A DNA stretch of 64,000 nucleotides from Moringa oleifera (lineage: Eukaryota; Streptophyta; Magnoliopsida; Brassicales; Moringaceae): the NCBI GenBank assembly GCA_021397835.1, contig JAJFZO010000407.1, positions 2,852,001 to 2,916,000 on the forward strand, given 5' to 3'. The position numbers and the translations under genes were made by a program. The stretch's first letter is position 1. Each line of letters begins with the position of its first letter. Under the pieces are notes generated by a model. It saw only the letters and a program-made list of their open reading frames with translations. It was not told the DNA's origin and ran no database searches. Positions 34,394 through 47,835 of this stretch are shown here, one piece after another.

Positions 34394-35144
34394 GGGATGT
34401 CGATCATCAGGGGATGATGATGACTGGGGAGGTTTCTGTCTGTCCAGGCCATGGATGCACGCACTGGCCATCAAACGCAGGCTTCTTTTCTGTGGTTGAA
34501 TTAAAAACCAGGAGAGGTAGGCTGCATCCTGAGCTCCACCTGAAAGAGTCAAAATGCAGAACGTTACTTCGCATTTCTAAAATACAATTCTTTTCTTGCT
34601 TAGCATCATCCCTATTTGAAAACTCAGCCAGTAACCGAGAATCTCTGGTAAGATAGCTTGACTAAATTCGAATAAAATGTTAATAGTCACTTACCAACTC
34701 TTTACTGTTCTCCAATTCTTTCTACCTCTTTCGTTGCAGGGAGGATCATGAGGATTCGGTTTTTCATTAATTTCTGGATACCTGTATCTACAAGGTACGA
34801 TGACCTGAAATCTTTAACAGTATTTGTTAAATCATTCCATTTTGTCTTGACAGAGATAAATGATGTCACATCCTTTAAGCTAACTAAAGGATAACTAATG
34901 ATTCGAAAAAAAGGCCTTCAGAGGAAAAACAAAGATGTTGCACTTCAATTCAACAATGTTCCTGTGTCGCCTGTGTATAGATTTCCAAGAATTGTAGTTG
35001 CTGTGGGTACAATTTCAATTTAGACAGAATTGACTACCAAAACTGGCAAATATGTGTATCCTACCTTCCTAACTGATGCCCAGAAATCGCATCCTTCCTG
35101 TAGAATTTACAAAAATGAAAGAAGAAAAAAATTAAGGAACTGAA
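34394..35144. other. MIR160 downstream flank and 3' flank of the convergent kinase gene
   Basis: The segment probably holds the 3' part of the MIR160 primary transcript and the kinase gene's 3' UTR. Possible splice sites exist but no coding sequence is evident. Confidence 0.4.
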
Positions 35145-37211
35145 TCACTCAAAAATGTATGTACTGTGGGCACTGTGACTGCTTGCCACGCTGGTGCCTT
35201 TAGAGCTATCAGAGGGTTCCTTCTGGCCCAGCTTGATGGCCATGAAATCGGTAACAAGACCAGGATGCGAAATCTGAATATCTTCCATGTTGATCTCATT
35301 AGTCAACATTTTAATGGCTGTTGACATTTGGGGCCTCAGTCTGGCTGCTTCCTGCACGCAGAGTAATCCCACCTGCAAGAACCGGATTGCTTCTTCCTCA
35401 GAGTAATTCTTTTCAAGCACAGGATCCACCAATTCTTCCAGACTGTCGGCTTTGTAGGCTTCCCATGTCTGCATACATATTCACATACAAGAGATTTCAT
35501 TTCTCTACATCATAGAAGAATACCCTTCTCACCAAATACTCATAAAGCCATCCATAAAGATTCATGATCTCACAAGACATTATCAGATTTGTACCTAAAT
35601 CACAAAGTTTTCATCTTTTGGATTCACATTTTGAACATAATTAGGGTTTCAAAAAAGAAATTTTATCAGGTTAATATTTATTTAGACTTATGTTGCATCC
35701 AGTTGAAAGTCTTTATCTGATGCATGTCATCAACATGAATGGATCATCAAAGTTGATGTTAAAAGTCACTGAGAAGAACATCTTATGAGAAATTGTCTGT
35801 GAACAGCTTGACTATCAAAAACCCTAAACTGGAGTTCTGAAATCTGTATTACATGAGAAGTCTGGATTTCAGTTATACTACAAATTCTAGTAACTGAACC
35901 TCCACTAAACAGGAGAATATTTATACTTTACAATCAGACAGTTTTCAGGGGTTACCTTTTGGACCAAGTAGCCTTCTCCAGGTTCCAAATCGAAGACAGC
36001 AACTGGATGGCCGGTGATCATCTCCAGCAGCAGCACACCAAAGCTGTAAACATCTGATTTTCTGGTCAACCGCCCTGTTATGGCATATTCTGGAGCAAGA
36101 TAACCTCTGTTGAGGAAGACATTGCAAGAGAACTCATCAGCTATTCTGTTCATGTTCACCAGAAGACTACATTACACGAGATTATTGGCAAGAACTGGTG
36201 ATTTCACTCACAATGTCCCAGCAACCCGAGTACTAATGTAAGACTTGTCCTGTCTAAGTAGCCTTGATAGGCCAAAATCCGCAACTTTTGGTGTCAAATT
36301 CCCATCAAGAAGAATGTTGGCTGCCTTGATATCCCTGTGCACAATGTGGGGATCAACCTCCTCATGCAGATAAACAAGTGCTCGAGCAACTCCTAGGGAT
36401 ACATTCCTCCTTGCCTCCCAGCTAAACTTTGACCTGTTCTGTTCACAACCTGACAATACATAACCCCGAAATTTGTCTAAATTTCTGAATCTATTTCACA
36501 TTACAGATAGTGATTTCACGGCTTTGTTAAGTCTACAGAGTCAGCGTAGTAAGGGTTCAAGCATCAAAATAGAAGGATTACCCAGCAGAGTGTGAGCTAC
36601 GCTGTTGTTTTCCATGTGATCATACACCAAGAATCTGCTGTCTCCATTGATGCAACACCCACGAAGAGTAACAAGATTTTCATGTTTGATATTGGAAAGT
36701 GCAGTTAATTCAGACACAAATTCCCTTTCACCTCGCATTGATTCCAGTTCAACAGAAAGCACTTTGACAGCCACAAGAGTACCATCTTTAAGCCGCCCCT
36801 TCAGAGTAAACCCATTGAAAACCAACCCATATCAGCATCAAAGCAAAAATCCATGGAAGTTTATTTAACCTTTAGCGCACAGATTAGAAGATTACCTTGT
36901 AGACAGAGCCGAAGCCACCTTCCCCGATCTTGTTCAACCCAGCGAAGCCCTCGGTGGCGGTTTTCAATTCATTATAAGAGAACACACGCAGCTGTTGATA
37001 GTTATCTCCATCTGGGTTTTATGGGTATACGCCAAATGCGACCAAAAACATCGTCAAATCAGAGAAACCCAAGAAAAATCGGAGGCCAGTACGACATCTC
37101 AAGTAAAAAGATTGAATAGACTGAGTAAGAAAGCAAACCATGAGTGGGTCTGTCGATGGCATATTCTGACGCAGACGAGAAGCAACTTAAAGCACAAAAA
37201 CGAAACCTCAT
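35145..37211 (-). CDS. Cytoplasmic receptor-like Ser/Thr kinase, CRPK1-like
   Basis: Six minus-strand exons, 37211-37139, 37011-36896, 36798-36582, 36449-36212, 36106-35956 and 35468-35145, give about 372 aa with all phases consistent. The N-terminus ([16 protein letters not shown]) has no signal or membrane span, but its cysteines could be acylated. The kinase domain starts after [11 protein letters not shown] and has all key motifs: [19 protein letters not shown] ([14 protein letters not shown]), DFG (VADFGLS) and APE (YLAPEYA). It is therefore expected to be active, unlike the CCR protein nearby. The sequence is closest to the CRPK1/At3g09010-type cytoplasmic kinases, one of which is known in cold signalling. 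The specific role is inference. Exon 2 could instead begin six bases later, in the same frame, dropping two residues. Confidence 0.9.
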
Positions 37212-40200
37212 GCTGCTGTTAGTCTGTCTGATTCCTTGAAAAGCTAAACCGCTGTGTCCTTGACTGATCGCACGGCTGCAGCAGGATCAATATATTTAGA
37301 TAACTACAGAGAGAATCTGAAAGAAGAAAACATAAAAAGCAAGAAAGAATACCAAGTTCTTCAGAGAAACACACGGCCTGTGCGTTCTTGACTTCTCGGA
37401 TTGAGCTTTTCATATCAAGGTCCACCAAAGAACAAAGCAAAAAAGATTCCCTTATAAAATATGCTTTTTTTATTATTATTTTAAGAATAATTAAATGCAA
37501 AAAGTAAAATGAATACCCCATTTTTGGTAGTGGAGTTGTTGGGTTACTTTCATAAAAGAAAATCAACACAATTTGCAAAAATTTGTCTCACTTTGTGGAT
37601 TATTAATCGGAATAATGATTTAATCTGCTTTGTACTAACTTCGTTCTTTTTTTTTTTTCTGAGAGATTAATGATTACGGGTAGTACTGGACTTCAGATAT
37701 TCAATTATAGTTGAGAGAAAGTTGTTTTGCTGAGAAAAGATCAAAGAATCAGACCCCCTTACAAAATAAAGCACGTGCTTAATTGTAACCGTACTATTTT
37801 ACGTGACCCTGCATGCATCCCATCTCTCCAGAGCTGATAAAAATGTTTTATTAAAAATTAATTAATTAAATTCATATGATGATACATCCGTCACCTTAAC
37901 ATTTAACATCATTCAACTGTTATATATCGGAATGGTCATTCAAAAATTTGAAACTGATTAATATATATATATATATATATATTATTCATCTTAAATCTAT
38001 TTTAAAATTTAATTTTAATATCTGAATTTATCTCAAATTTGTTTACGATTGTTAGCATACTATTTGAATTTTTAAACTCATTTATTATATTTATATATTT
38101 ATATATTTTTGTTTAATAATTAAATAAAAAATAAACATTTAATAATAAATTTTTAAAATTTAAAAATTATAAAATTAATATAATTAAATAAATTGGTTCG
38201 GATAATGGGTACTCAAAAATAAAAACTCGAACCTAATTCAAATTCAATTTGAGTATTAAATTTTAAATTCAAGCTTGTCAAAATTTTATTAAATATTAAT
38301 AATCCGTCTTATTAAAATTTAATCAGATTGAATACTGCATAAATCTAATCAATTGTAGTTAGAAACACATTTTCAAATTCAAATAAATAAATATATTACA
38401 TAAATAAAAATAATGAATTATTTTTTATTATTTCTAAGAAAAATATTAATAATTTAAAAATTAATAATTAAATTTTTTATATTTATTTTCTCATATTGAT
38501 ATAATAAATTATTAAAAAATTATTTTATTTCCTTTTTAAAAAAATAATACAAATTCATATTAGTAGAGAATGTCTCTTTGGAAGTAGAATGAGGTTTATA
38601 TCATTAGTATAAAATTAACTTTTCATTATTATTATTTATTAAAAAATAAAATAATATTAAAGTATGAATGTGATGACCACGGTCAAAAGCTAAGTCCATA
38701 AGGGGGTTGGAAAAGTCTAATTTGACCCAGGAAAATTAAATATCTTTTGCAGCAGAAGCAGTCACCGATTTTGAATTCGAGCCTTGAGCTCCAAACATTA
38801 ATTAATTAAGAGAAGGAAAAAGTCCACAAATGGATAGACACGGTGACACGGCCACGACTGGATAAGAGCTGAAGGCTAAGAGTGTAAGGGGGGCTCAGTG
38901 GTCAAAGTCACGTTTCAATTCAGACACGTGCTGGTGACGTCATAAAGGCGCCTGTCTGCAGACTTCAAAGCTTCTCGAAAAACATAAAACCCGGTGACTT
39001 TTGGCTCACTTGCTAAATGTCATATGGATTATCAATTATTTTATATAAAATAAAATATATAAATAGATATAAAATAATTAATTAAATTAATTTCGGTTTA
39101 AATTATAACCTACGGTACTTTTGAGTTTTTAATTGAATTTTAATTTTAATAATTATAAAAAACTAAAAATATTTTTTATTATTAAAATATTTAAAAACAA
39201 CTCATAAATTAATAATGGATAGTTGATTTACAACAAAATATAATATTTATTTGAGTTATTCTTTATAAATCTTGATTTTTAATAATAATAATTTAATTAA
39301 AAATATAATTAAATTAAATTTATTGATCTAATTGGAATTTTAAAGTCGAGATATAGTTCAATGTAGGTATACACACCTTAATTTTACTTTGAGGCTTTAT
39401 CCAGTATAAACTTATTAATTCAGTGTGATTAAATGTCAATGTGTGTTAACTTTAGAATACAAATTTTCAGTAATTATTATCATAATATAATTATTTTTAA
39501 AAAAATCATGCGATTATGATCAAATAATATTTCTAAAATCATAGATATTCATCATTATTTCAAATATTAATGAGATAAATTTAAGATTAAAAAATAATTT
39601 AATTAAATATACAGTAAAATACGACCAGGTAAATTCTTATGGATATTACAAAAAGTAAAATCAAGATGGATCTCTGTCTGAAACACCATAATTGTCAAAA
39701 TTGACCAATTGATACGTTTCATATAGAGTAGAAGTCAAGAATACAAATTCTCTTTTTCTTTTTTTAATGTTTGGGTGGTAACAGCAGGTAATATGGCCTA
39801 ATGAATGTGCCGGCTAGCCACCTGCCTTTACGAGAATAGCAGCCTCTGTCACGTGCTTCGAATGCAAAATTTGACCGCTTTAGACTATTTCACCTCCAAA
39901 TAGGTCAAGTGACTTTTATTTTTTATTTTGAAATAAAATATTAAATTTAATCAATGATAATATTACTTTCTAGTGAAAAATTGCAATTGTTGTTATTTTT
40001 AGAAATACTTTTATTTAAAATTTTACAATCATTGATTAGATTAATTATATATCCAGTGTTTTAATTTTTAATTTATATTTTTATTAAAAATAAAAATAAA
40101 ATATTTAAATTAAAATTTTTTATATTCAAACTATCGTAACGAATAATCATAAAAAAAATTTAAGCACTAAAAAATATATTTAGAGAATTACACAGTAAAA

Positions 40201-43200
40201 AAATCACAAAAAGCTAATTCATGAGTAAAAAATTACTCAAATTTAAAAAATAAATTTAAAATGATAAAAATATTTTTAATTTTTTACTGTTTAAGTGAAT
40301 GTTCTTTTCAAACTAAATTAAAAAATTAAATGAAAAACTGATCTAATCGATGCATCATAGTTTAAATTAAAAAACAAATATAATTTAAAATTTTATTATA
40401 TTTACCCTTTATATATTTATACATATGTATAAAATAAAATTTATATAATTGATTAATGAAGTAATTCTTGAATTATTAAAATTTAATAGTTAGAACTAAT
40501 ATATTATTGAACTAATATTAAAAGCAAAATTCAATGAGAAAAAAATTGGCCAATGTAATCTACTAATACATAGAAAACTTTCCGATTCAAGGAAAAAGAC
40601 TAAGAATTAATACCCATATTCAAGCAATTCTTGACCTATATTTTTATACAAAATTAAAGAAAATATAAAAAAAAAAAGAGAGAGAGTTTTTATGCGCACA
40701 TTTAAGGGTTAATAACATTTGTTCTTTAATTGTGTCTCTCTCAACAAATCTTTGACCAAATGAAACTATAAAAATGCTAACAAGTGGAACCTTTGGAGTT
40801 CCCTCTTTGGTCTGCCTGACGTATGGTACCCATAATTCATATAATCTATACTGACCACAATACACGGGGTCACATTTAAAACATGGGTATATTAGATATA
40901 TTAATTTAAGAATATGAAATATAATATTAATTTTAATAGATTGATGGTACATGAAAAAATTCTTAAATCTTAAATTGTCCAAAATTTATATTATTAGATA
41001 ATATATAAAACCTTAGTCCTTCTCATATTATAGATACATTTTTATAAAAATAGTAAATAATAAAGTCATAAAAACAATATATTAAAGTAAATAACATATA
41101 TAACGTAAAAAAATTAAAAAATACCGAAATTATTCTTCATCATGAATTAAAAATACTTAAACATCAAATTTAATATTATTTTGATGTTAAAAAAATTTAA
41201 TATTATTTTTTTATTTTGACCCATTTGCATTAAATTACTGTTCCAAATATTATTTCAATAATATTAAATAATAATTGTCAATAAATAATATCTACAATAT
41301 CAATTATTTTTTTAAAAAATAATAAAATAATTGATTTGATTTAAATTTTCAATTAATTTATTTTAAATAAAAATAAATATTACATAATTAATTATATCTT
41401 AAAATAGCTTTAAAATTAGTAATTTATTAACTTAATTTTTAATTATATTTTTATGCGTTGATGATACTTTGAAAATAATATATGATGATTTTTGGATAGA
41501 ACAATTTGAAATAAAACTATTCAGATTGATATTAATAAAATTTTAAAAATGATAAAATAATTAAATAAATTTAATGATATACTAAATATTAATATTATTT
41601 TAAAAATTTTGATGTAATATTTTTAATAATATAATATTTTATTATATGATAATATTAATATATAAAAATTATATATATGAGTATGTAAATTGTGTTGTGA
41701 TTGTAAAATACAAATGGGAACATCAAATTAGTGTTTCAATAAGACAATTTTAAGCCGTCTCCAAAGAAAACAATAAATAAATAAAAAAAAAAGATACTCA
41801 ATTTCAGAAGAAACAGCTCCAACAAAGTGTAATAATAGCGCGACACTGATTGTAGTTTTTTTTTTTAAATTGTTACATTAACAATTTTTTAAGTTTTTAT
41901 GTAAAATATATTTTTAATAAATAATTTAACATACATGTTATATTATTATAAAAAATTATATTATTAAAAATATTTTCATTAAAAACTTTAAAATAAAACT
42001 AATTTTAATAATAACATAATTTTATTTAAATTATTAATAATATTTAAATATTCAATTAATGATAATTATATGACATTAATAATTCCAATCATACATACCA
42101 AATTTAACATGATTTTGGTGTTAAAAGAGAATATTTTCAGAATATTTAATGTCAAATTTTTATATTTTCATCTTTGGTGTTAGAAATACTATTTTAATAA
42201 TATTAAATAATAATTATAATTTTTATTGAGTTTATTTTAAATAAATAATCTTATATACTAAATTATATTTTAAATATTTTTTTGAATATTTAAAACATTA
42301 TTAATAATTTAAACTAAATAAAATTAAATTACATATGAAATATTCATTTTGTTTTGAATTTTTGATGAGATGTTCAATGATATAATTTTTGTAACAATAT
42401 ATACTGAATTATTTTTTAAAAAATATTATATATATAAATTTAAAAAAGCATTAATATAATAAAATTATAAATAGTAAAAATAGTACAACAATGCTGTTAT
42501 TGCACCAAGAGACGAATTTACAGCGTGTTAAAATGGTTTCTTCTGAAATTCAATATCATTTTACGGGTTTGCCATATTAGTTTGGGACGGCATGATAATG
42601 ATATTTTCACTTTGCCTCCAAGCTTTTAAATATTGTTTTATTTTTCTTAAATTTTTTTATAATTTAATTATTTTTAAACCAAAAAATAAGGACATTAAAC
42701 ATTTAAAATGGATAAAAGGAGCATCAAAAGGGGCACGTGGTTTTGCATTTTCAGCACGTGACAGTTGTGCTCTACTTATCTAATGATGAATTAACAACTG
42801 ATGGTCCAAGTCAATTTATTGGTTAATTTCTTAAGCCTTCAGACAAAACCCATTTTGAGGTCCTCTTAGTTAAAATTGCTTAAGCTGTCCGACTGTTTAA
42901 CTATATAAGGTATTTAAAATTTAAGTATTTTTTAATTTAAATTAAATTTATATATTTTAATTTGATTTAAATTTTAAAGTAAATATTATATAAAATTTTA
43001 ATTATTTTATAATATCAATTAAATTTTTATATTTAAAACGTGATAAATATCTATCAATTTATGTTAAATTAAATCATAATAAAAAATTTTTAAATTAAAA
43101 ATATTTAAATTAAATCCAATACAAAATATAAATCAATTTACAAAAAATTTTAAAAATTTTTAAATACTAAAAATATTTATTTTTAAATTTATATTATTAA

Positions 43201-44360
43201 AAATTTTAAAATTTATTAAAAATAGATATTGCATCTAAAAATATTCATATTTAAGGAATAAATTTGAAATAAAATAAAAATTTATTGAAATAATTTTTTG
43301 AGATATTTTAACAATGAAAATATTTTTAAATTTTCATAATTATTTGAGTTAAGATTTAATTTAATATTAAATTAACAGATTAAGATTTAATTTATTATTT
43401 TTTAATATGAATGTTTGATTGGTAACATAAAATAAATATTAAATTTTACATAACTTTTATTCTTAATTTTATCTAAAATTTTAAATTTTTTGTAAATTTA
43501 AAAAAGAACTTGTTAGTAATTCAATTTTAAACATTTGGGGATTTAAAAAAATAAAATAATATTGATTATTAAATTTATCAAAAGATATTGATAAGAATTA
43601 AACTTAAAATATTCATTAATTGTTTAATTTTATTTTTTGAGATGGTAAAATTAGTTGACTAATTATATTTAATTAGTTAATGCAAATACTAAAATTTCTT
43701 AGAAATAAAGTTTAGTCTAACTTGCCGACGGAAGAAAATAATTGAATATTATTTATTTAAATGGGGAAAAAAAACAAAATAAAAAATTTACACTTGCGTT
43801 ATTATAAAAGACGGATGTTATAGTCAAAAGCCGAATTTATTGATTAATTTGCATGGACGGAATAGTACGCCAACGTTTGTACGGAAATCTGAAGTGAGGG
43901 CATTTTCGTCATTTTAAAATAGAAGTAGAAAATAAAGAAAAAAGAAAAGAGTGGGTTGAGAAAAAGCAGTTGGGTATGGATTCGCTTTAGCGCAATCTCT
44001 ATCTGCTCGCCATCGATGGCGTTATGGGTGGAGCTTTACGCAATCCCATTATACCCATTACCCAATTCTTCATTTCTTAGATTCCCTTGGCCTTTCTGTT
44101 CCTCTCTGTGATTTCTCTCTCGTTTCCCTTTGTTCATTTCTTCTTCTTCTTCTTTCTTTTTTTTTTTCCTAATTTGTTTGAATACTTTGTTTAGTGGACG
44201 AAGGAGACCGTTTTCCTCTCTTCATTATTTATTTCTATTGTAAATCCGCTCGAAGTTTCTGGCGAGAAACAGGGGAGGAAACCGAGGCGAAAGCTTGGGT
44301 GCAATACAGACAGATCCCTTTTTTGTTTTTTTAGTAGAGACAGAATTTGGAAGGGAGATC
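37212..44360. other. Long AT-rich spacer between divergent genes, no gene seen
   Basis: 37212-37800 is the kinase gene's upstream region. 38700-39010 is a more even patch that includes a G-box-like ACACGTG near 38925. Most of 39010-43800 is extremely AT-rich, with only short, unconvincing frames and no recognisable transposon proteins. GCACGTG occurs twice near 42730-42760. 43850-44360 is the promoter and leader of the RING ligase gene. Confidence 0.45.
37960..37982. repeat. AT microsatellite
   Basis: An AT dinucleotide run of about 22 bases in the spacer upstream of the kinase gene. Confidence 0.85.
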
Positions 44361-46836
44361 ATGGGAAATATCAGCAGCAGCGGCGTGAACGGGCGGCGGA
44401 GGCACGGGAGCAGAAGGAGCCATCCACCGCCTCAGCCACCTCCAGCACCACCGCAGCCGGAGATCTCGGCTAATCGTTATGTGTTCGCGGCGGCGACGCC
44501 TTACCCGAACCCTAACCCGCCACCGTACTACCAGTACCAGGGGTACTACCCGCCTCCGCCTCCCGCGATGCCGGTCCCGCTCCCCGCGCCTTACGATCAC
44601 CACCATTACCATCATCACCATCATCAACCCGCCAATTGGGCGGGCGGCAGGTATCCCTGTGGGCCCATGATGCCCCCACCGCTGCCCTACGTCGAGCATC
44701 AGAAGGCCGTTACGATACGTAACGACGTCAATTTGAAGAAGGAAACTTTGAGGTTGGAACCTGATGAGGAGAACCCGGGCCGGCTCTTGGTCTCTTTCAC
44801 GTTCGATGCTACTGTTGCCGGGAGGTACATATTTGACAAAACCAAAGCTTTTTCAATTTTCCTTCCATATTTTTTTGATCCATTTGATATGTTTGATCTA
44901 TTTTGATAAAAGAATTTCATTTTCCGAAGTTTGTTGATGTTTTTCCATGTGCTTATTTCGTGGAACTTACCATATTGCTTATACTGCCATTTTCAACATG
45001 ATTGACATCTATAGCTACTATATTGGCTATAGAGTTTCTGATGACCATATAATGCATAGCTCATCTCTTAAGTGTGTAGTCAAATTGTTCCTGGGTATTG
45101 AGAGGTCCAGTTACATGACCATTTGACAGAGAGATTAGCCTGTTTGACTATGATATGAATAAATTGCTTGAATAAATTGCTTGAATAAATTGTTTGGATA
45201 AATTGCTTGGTATGCCACATCGGAAATAAGTTTCCTTTGTCACTATGTTGATACCATCCTTACATTTCATTTCGTTCTGTGTAAATTTTTGGATTATTTA
45301 CTATTATGGAGAATCATACCTTTGGCACATCATTGAAAGCATTTATTTCAGAAGCACCTTCTCGAGGAATCAATTTTGATAAATCCAAACCAATGAATTG
45401 AGGTCTTTGTTCCACTAGAATTTAATTTCTTGGACAGGCTATATTTGGTTTTATTCAAAGTTAAGATATTGTTTATGTTTTTTTTTAAAGTTAAAACCTT
45501 TTAGATTACTTCTTCCACTCTCTCTGCTTTAGATTTCTAATGAGAGTTGGATTTCTTTGGTTCTGCAAACAGCATCACGGTCATATTCTTTGCAAAAGAA
45601 GGCGAAGACTGTAACCTGACAGCAATGAAGGAAAACCTTCTTCCACCAGTGACAGTAGAATTCCAAGAAGGTCTTGGACAGAAGTTCAGACAGCCTTCTG
45701 GAACTGGGATTGACTTCTCAATGTTTGAGGAGTTGGAGATTCCGAAAGAAGGTGAGGTGGATGTCTATCCTCTGGCCGTGAAGGCTGAAGCATCACCAGT
45801 TAACCAAAGCGGATCAGATGGAAACTCAGCCTCAGGAGCCATGAACTCCCAGATAACGCAGGCAGTATTTGAGAAGGAGAAAGGTGAATACCAGGTGAGG
45901 GTAGTGAAGCAGATACTATGGGTGAATGGAATGAGGTATGAGCTACAGGAAATATATGGCATTGGGAATTCGGTTGATGGTGATGTTGATGCAAATGACC
46001 CTGGCAAAGAATGTGTTATCTGCCTATCAGAACCCCGGGACACAACTGTCCTTCCGTGTCGGCACATGGTAAACCAATCTCTTCCTTTTTCTCTTGTTCT
46101 ATCTTTTCTTTTATCTTGTTTGAAAAGAATTATTTTAGTGATTGAATTAGAGGGAATGATAGAACACACAGCTTCAAGCCAATTTGCAGAAAATTGATAG
46201 AGTGTCCCCCAAGTTGACATCACTTTTATTTAAAATTCTTAAATTCCTCTTGCCAGCAGTAGCTTTCTAGAGATATATCATGAAAGCTATACTCGGCTTC
46301 TTTCCGTTGATTTCCTGAGAGAAAAGCCTCTTCAACAAAAGAAAAAGACTTCTACTTTTCTAATGTTTAGACATTAAATGGTTAGGAATATTCAGTGGAT
46401 GTCAACTGTAACAATGCAAGTATTTATTTTACCCTCATTTAAGAGACTGATTCTAACATGAATAACCTAAAATTTTGATTAAATAATTTTCTGGTTACTC
46501 ATTCAATGGATGGGGAATATCCCTAGGACTGAAGCTTATATTGAAGTAATGGGTCACAAGTGAAGCACTGCATATCTGGTCTTATTTTGTGCTATCTTCC
46601 AGTAATGGTTGTTTAATCAATAGAAATCCACTTACGAATATGACTGAAAATAAAAAAGGGAAGCAGCCCTTGGTAACTGGTAATCACAGATTTTGGTTGG
46701 ATTTTCCCTCTTTATGCAGTGCATGTGCAGTGGCTGCGCTAAGGTTTTGAGGTTCCAGACAAACCGGTGCCCAATCTGCAGACAACCTGTTGAGAGGCTT
46801 TTAGAGATAAAGGTCAACAGTGGAACTGATGAATGA
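44361..46836 (+). CDS. LOG2-like: RING-type E3 ubiquitin ligase, LOG2/LUL type
   Basis: Three exons, 44361-44824, 45573-46068 and 46720-46836, give 358 aa. The start MGNISSS allows N-myristoylation, as in the LOG2 family. Residues about 15-110 are Pro/Tyr/His-rich, with PPPP blocks and a run of His and Tyr. The conserved DAR2 region follows ([56 protein letters not shown]), then a C-terminal C3HC4 RING from Cys302 ([20 protein letters not shown] to CPICRQPV). LOG2 acts at the plasma membrane, with GDU1 in amino acid export control in Arabidopsis. This protein should ubiquitinate membrane-linked targets. An in-frame ATG-like frame further upstream (44295) is less likely because it would hide the myristoylation site. 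Confidence 0.93.
45158..45209. repeat. Four tandem copies of a 13-base unit in an intron
   Basis: The unit AATAAATTGCTTG is repeated at 45158, 45171, 45184 (one change) and 45197 (one change), inside the first intron of the RING ligase gene. Confidence 0.9.
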
Positions 46837-47835
46837 AGAAAGAATCGCCACTACTAGCTTGCTGTATAGTAGTTTGCTGCTGTCTTCTCTTCTTTTTTCT
46901 TTTTTTTTTTTTCCAATTTGGCTTTCTATTTTCCACCTTTCACATTCCTGCATATCTTACAATTAGACAGGAAGTTAAACCTCTGTGCTGTAAGGAGGAA
47001 TGGATGAATTGAAGGCATTGTACCCAACACATATAAGCCAATGCCTTCTGAATGAATATCAGAATGCTTAGTGGCAACTCTTTGGATTTTCCTTTTATAA
47101 AATATAGTAAATGTTTGGTTTGATTCACAACAGATGGCAATATTTATCTTTGTTAAATTCATTTTCTACTTATACTTAGTCCTGGGCTATTGATTTTGGG
47201 TGAGTCGCGGAAGTTATGGTTGCAGGAGTCATTTATCCATGAATTGCATGTCTTGAACACAGAATATGAAGTTAAATCAGAAGCCTGGCTCTCTGCTCTT
47301 GCTTCATCTTGTTAGTAATACAGGGAAGCAAACTAATGCCCGCAGGTTTGTACTGTTGTATCAGACAATGTAGTGATCCTCTCCCACAATGCAGCTAGTC
47401 TGCCTGCCTGAAGCCTCTTCTAAGCTGCTTGTTCGGTCCGAGTTTCAAATTAGGAAATCAAATTCTTGAAAGTGAAAGAAGTAACAATTTACTGGGGAAG
47501 AAGCTAGGATAAACACCTCGACAATTTATTCAATTAGATGCATAAAGATACATGGTTGCTTATTTAGCATAAGTGCCCAACCACAAAGCAAACACACTAG
47601 TCTTCACCCTGTCTGAAGAGGGGAAGATATTGATTACAACATGGAGAGACCACCATAGTCCGGGGTAACATCACAACAAAGACACAAAAACAAAGACACA
47701 AATACAAACATATCACCGATGGTTCGGCAACGCTACAACAAAGACAAAAAGACAAAGAAGTCTCAACATGACAACAATATCAAATTGACCAACACATGAC
47801 AACCATGAAAAGCTCACCAACAGCAATGGATGCGC
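46837..47835. other. Convergent 3' flanks, no gene seen
   Basis: 3' UTRs of the RING ligase (+) and the DUF7870 gene (-) meet here. 47650-47770 is rich in ACAAAGACA-like repeats. Minus-strand frames at 46926-47162 have no recognised family. Confidence 0.45.

Noticed and set aside
34245..34656. Small proteins encoded across the MIR160 hairpin
   Set aside because: The region is explained by the microRNA precursor, and the frames run through both arms without protein similarity.
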